Below, one piece after another: positions 7,127 to 8,359 of a DNA stretch of 8,359 nucleotides (its first letter is position 1; each line of letters opens with the position of its first letter). Made by a program: the position numbers and the translations under genes. Location of the stretch: contig DLOT01000045.1 in the NCBI GenBank assembly GCA_002479715.1, positions 36,948-45,306 on the forward strand, written 5' to 3'. The DNA comes from Ruminococcus sp. UBA7477 (GTDB taxonomy: Bacteria > Bacillota > Clostridia > Oscillospirales > Ruminococcaceae). The notes under the pieces are model-generated. The model had not been told where the DNA came from. It ran no database searches and worked only from the letters and a program-made list of their open reading frames with translations.

Positions 7127-7153
7127 TTAGCACTCTTACTCCTTGAGTGCTAA
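7127..7153 (-). promoter_or_regulatory. CIRCE operator (HrcA binding site)
   Basis: TTAGCACTC (7127-7135), a 9-base spacer (7136-7144) and GAGTGCTAA (7145-7153) form the exact consensus CIRCE element with no mismatch. It lies immediately downstream of the hrcA -10 box, covering the expected transcription start (about 7151), so HrcA binding would block initiation. It is in the leader of hrcA, about 37 bp before the start codon. It is the only complete CIRCE in the window. Confidence 0.98.
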
Positions 7154-7157
7154 GTAT

Positions 7158-7186
7158 ATGATACCACCTTTTATCCCCTTTGTCAA
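7158..7186 (-). promoter_or_regulatory. Sigma-A promoter of hrcA-grpE-dnaK-dnaJ
   Basis: On the - strand TTGACA (complement of 7181-7186) is followed by a 17-bp spacer and TATCAT (complement of 7158-7163). TGG just before the -10 gives an extended -10 (TGn). Perfect -35, near-perfect -10 and optimal spacing indicate a strong vegetative promoter held down by HrcA at the adjacent CIRCE. Confidence 0.92.
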
Positions 7187-7190
7187 GGGG
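7175..7190. repeat. Inverted repeat centred on the hrcA -35 box
   Basis: CCCCTT (7175-7180) and AAGGGG (7185-7190) are perfect complements separated by four bases. The dyad contains the whole -35 hexamer of the hrcA promoter. It does not match CIRCE or the CtsR heptad repeat (GGTCAAA). It could be a second operator or chance symmetry around a G-rich flank. Confidence 0.4.
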
Positions 7191-7222
7191 GGCGGCTATA
7201 TTTTTTTCACGAACTTGCCTAA

Positions 7223-7246
7223 ATGCAAAAATAAAATTTTGTGCAT
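7223..7246. repeat. AT-rich imperfect inverted repeat between the hrcA and rsmE promoters
   Basis: ATGCAAAAAT (7223-7232) pairs with ATTTTGTGCAT (7236-7246), ten pairs with one bulged base and a 3-base centre. It sits 13 bp before the rsmE -35 box and about 37 bp behind the hrcA -35 box. The A/T tracts could act as an upstream promoter element for either promoter. Nothing else is seen in 7187-7259. Confidence 0.3.
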
Positions 7247-7259
7247 AATGCTCTCCTAC

Positions 7260-7288
7260 TTGAAAAAGAGAACGCCGTTTGTTATAAT
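7260..7288 (+). promoter_or_regulatory. Sigma-A promoter of rsmE
   Basis: TTGAAA (7260-7265), 17-bp spacer, TATAAT (7283-7288), with TG at 7280-7281 giving an extended -10. Expected start is about 7294-7296, right at the ribosome binding site (AAGGAGG, 7296-7302), so the leader would be only about 12-14 bases. Confidence 0.88.
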
Positions 7289-7295
7289 AAGAAAA

Positions 7296-7302
7296 AAGGA
7301 GG
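7296..7302 (+). promoter_or_regulatory. Ribosome binding site that fixes the rsmE start
   Basis: AAGGAGG is followed after 5 bases by ATG 7308. It sets the start there rather than at the upstream in-frame TTG at 7143 or other upstream codons, which would extend the protein back through the promoter and the CIRCE element. Confidence 0.88.
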
Positions 7303-7307
7303 ATACT

Positions 7308-8027
7308 ATGCCCAGATTTTTTACAGATCACATAGGAAAAACTCAGGCTCGGATCATCGGAGATGATGCCGTTCATATCGGCCGCTCGCTTCGTATGCGC
7401 CTCGGCGATGAAATTATTTTGTGCAATGCAGGTACCGAATATGTCTGCAAGATCCTCACCATTTCCAATACGGAGGTCGTGTGCGATATTGTTTCTTCAC
7501 ATAAAACCACAGCCGAACCGAGCATCTCTCTGACACTTTATCAGGCAGTGCCGAAGCTCGACAAGCTGGAGTTCATAGTTCAGAAAGCGACCGAGCTTGG
7601 CTGCGCTAAAATCGTACCGTTTCTTAGCGGCAGATGCGTTTCAAGACCGGATGCCAAAAGCTTTGCCAAAAAGCGGGAAAGGCTGAGCAAAATCGCCCTT
7701 GAAGCCGCAAAGCAGTCCGGCAGAGGAATTTGCCCCGAAGTTGCGGATATAATAAGCTTTAAGCAAGCGGTTTCAGAGCTTTCTCAAAACGACGTCGCGC
7801 TGATTTGTTACGAAAAGGGCGGCAAGAGTCTGAACGAGATCTGCTTTGATTACGCTCATTCTGTCGGTGTGATGATCGGCAGCGAAGGTGGATTTGAGCA
7901 AGCCGAGGCGAATCTCTGCGTTCAAAACGGCGCCGTGCTTATTGGCTTAGGACCCAGAATACTCAGATGCGAAACAGCCCCTGTTGCCGCTGTAAGCATT
8001 ATTATGAGCCTCACAGGCAATATGTAA
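7308..8027 (+). CDS. rsmE: 16S rRNA m3U1498 methyltransferase RsmE
   Basis: Methylates N3 of U1498 in the decoding region of 16S rRNA using S-adenosylmethionine; it acts on assembled 30S subunits. The 239 residues fit the family. The N-terminal PUA-like domain is seen in the first 70 or so residues (ARIIGDDAVHIGRSLRMRLGDEI). The SPOUT-class knotted methyltransferase domain follows: KLEFIVQKATELGCAKIVPFLSGRCVSR, then the cofactor-site signatures IGSEGGF (190-196) and LGPRILRCETA (214-224). Usual family forms are IGPEGGF and LGPRILRTETA, so Ser192 and Cys221 are mild substitutions. Only the part from ATG 7308 is taken as the protein; the upstream open frame has no family similarity and overlaps promoter elements. 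In many Firmicutes rsmE lies downstream of dnaJ (with prmA between) in the same direction; here it is divergent from hrcA with its own promoter. No clear terminator follows it. Confidence 0.95.
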   Translation: MPRFFTDHIGKTQARIIGDDAVHIGRSLRMRLGDEIILCNAGTEYVCKILTISNTEVVCDIVSSHKTTAEPSISLTLYQAVPKLDKLEFIVQKATELGCAKIVPFLSGRCVSRPDAKSFAKKRERLSKIALEAAKQSGRGICPEVADIISFKQAVSELSQNDVALICYEKGGKSLNEICFDYAHSVGVMIGSEGGFEQAEANLCVQNGAVLIGLGPRILRCETAPVAAVSIIMSLTGNM

Positions 8028-8091
8028 CGGTAGTCCAACAAACAATCCGCAAAAATCTTGTGATAATTTCAAAAAAATTTGTATAAAACGC

Positions 8092-8120
8092 TTGAAATAT
8101 GTTTTTAGGTGTGTTATAAT
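8092..8120 (+). promoter_or_regulatory. Sigma-A promoter of the downstream small gene
   Basis: TTGAAA (8092-8097), 17-bp spacer, TATAAT (8115-8120), with TG at 8112-8113 giving an extended -10. The layout is the same as at rsmE. Expected start is about 8127, leaving a leader of roughly 27 bases. The rest of the rsmE-to-8154 gap (126 bases) is AT-rich and shows no convincing terminator. Confidence 0.9.
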
Positions 8121-8136
8121 TGTGTAAACTAATTTT

Positions 8137-8143
8137 AAAGGAG
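8137..8143 (+). promoter_or_regulatory. Ribosome binding site of the small Cys-rich gene
   Basis: AAAGGAG lies 10 bases before ATG 8154. Another ATG at 8144 directly abuts the site and is out of frame, too close to be used, so 8154 is chosen. Confidence 0.75.
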
Positions 8144-8153
8144 ATGTTCACCA

Positions 8154-8359
8154 ATGTCCGGAGGATTTAAGGTTTTCCTTGGTCTTGCAGCGGTTGCAGG
8201 TGCAGCAGCAGCAGTTATCGCCTACAAGAAGCGCAAGGAAATGGAAGAATATGATTACGAGGAGTTTGATGACGACGAGTGCTGTGATTGCTGCGATTGC
8301 AGTGACTGCACCGAAGAGGCTATCGAAGAAGCTTCCGCCGAAGCAGCCGAAAAGGTTGA
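8154..8359 (+). CDS. Small membrane-anchored Cys/Asp-rich protein, unrecognised; 3' end outside window
   Basis: The frame is open from ATG 8154 to the last base (68 complete codons plus two bases; the final TGA is out of frame), so the gene continues beyond the window. Residues 5-23 (FKVFLGLAAVAGAAAAVIA) form one hydrophobic Ala/Gly-rich span, followed by YKKRK (24-28). That basic stretch suggests N-out, C-in topology, with no obvious signal-peptidase site. Residues 29-42 are strongly acidic (EMEEYDYEEFDDDE). Six cysteines follow at 43, 44, 46, 47, 49 and 52, interleaved with Asp (CCDCCDCSDC), and then a Glu/Ala-rich, probably helical tail. The N-terminal plan recalls YtxH-type small membrane proteins, but the Cys cluster does not. 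A metal-binding or thiol role is inference from composition only. It has its own strong promoter and ribosome binding site, so it is likely a real, well-expressed gene. Confidence 0.8.
   Translation, partial: MSGGFKVFLGLAAVAGAAAAVIAYKKRKEMEEYDYEEFDDDECCDCCDCSDCTEEAIEEASAEAAEKV

Noticed and set aside
7143..7307. In-frame 55-codon N-terminal extension of rsmE from TTG 7143
   Set aside because: It would run through part of CIRCE, the hrcA promoter and the rsmE promoter, and lacks a ribosome binding site. ATG 7308 has a consensus one and gives the normal family length.
8059..8075. Possible Rex operator (TTGTGATAATTTCAAAA) upstream of the small Cys-rich gene
   Set aside because: The left half fits TTGTGA, but the spacing is one base short of the consensus dyad and the right half lacks the CACAA match, so symmetry is poor in an AT-rich region.

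Overview
The window looks like a piece of chromosome from a low-to-moderate GC Gram-positive bacterium of the class Clostridia, plausibly an Oscillospiraceae/Ruminococcus-type gut or rumen anaerobe. The evidence is a Firmicutes-order hrcA-grpE-dnaK-dnaJ operon under a perfect CIRCE operator, a DnaK that lacks the roughly 24-residue N-terminal insert of Gram-negative Hsp70s, a clostridial-looking Rex, purine-rich ribosome binding sites and extended -10 sigma-A promoters. TGA is used only as stop. The genus is an inference from general similarity, not from a search.

Layout, left to right. At 1-263 is the 3' end of an unrecognised small membrane protein gene whose start lies outside the window. 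At 358-2228 are two + strand genes, 17 bp apart: an NADP-dependent isocitrate dehydrogenase of the eukaryotic-like homodimeric class, and the NADH/NAD+ sensing repressor Rex. They end at a strong terminator (2261-2293), with a bidirectional terminator (2359-2404) shared with the convergent chaperone operon. At 7090-2403 (- strand) the order of transcription is hrcA, grpE, dnaK, dnaJ. It starts from a near-consensus promoter (TTGACA, 17 bp, TATCAT) whose start site lies in the CIRCE element. At 7308-8027 (+ strand) is the 16S rRNA m3U1498 methyltransferase gene rsmE, divergent from hrcA and with its own promoter. At 8154-8359 is the start of a small gene with its own consensus promoter; it encodes an alanine-rich membrane segment followed by an acidic tail with six clustered cysteines, and it runs off the window.

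The four chaperone genes form one regulatory and functional unit. HrcA represses its own operon through CIRCE, DnaJ delivers unfolded substrates and stimulates DnaK ATP hydrolysis, and GrpE exchanges the nucleotide. Icd and Rex are linked by redox metabolism: one makes 2-oxoglutarate and NADPH, the other reads the NADH/NAD+ ratio.

Most of the window is conserved housekeeping sequence and I see no defence, mobile or CRISPR system. The least explained parts are the cysteine/aspartate-rich small membrane protein at the right end, an extra CIRCE half-site abutting the hrcA ribosome binding site, a dyad centred on the hrcA -35 box, a GC-rich hairpin between dnaK and dnaJ, and the icd-rex pairing. 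No gene-free stretch exceeds 300 bases; the longest is the hrcA/rsmE divergent region (217 bases), described below.
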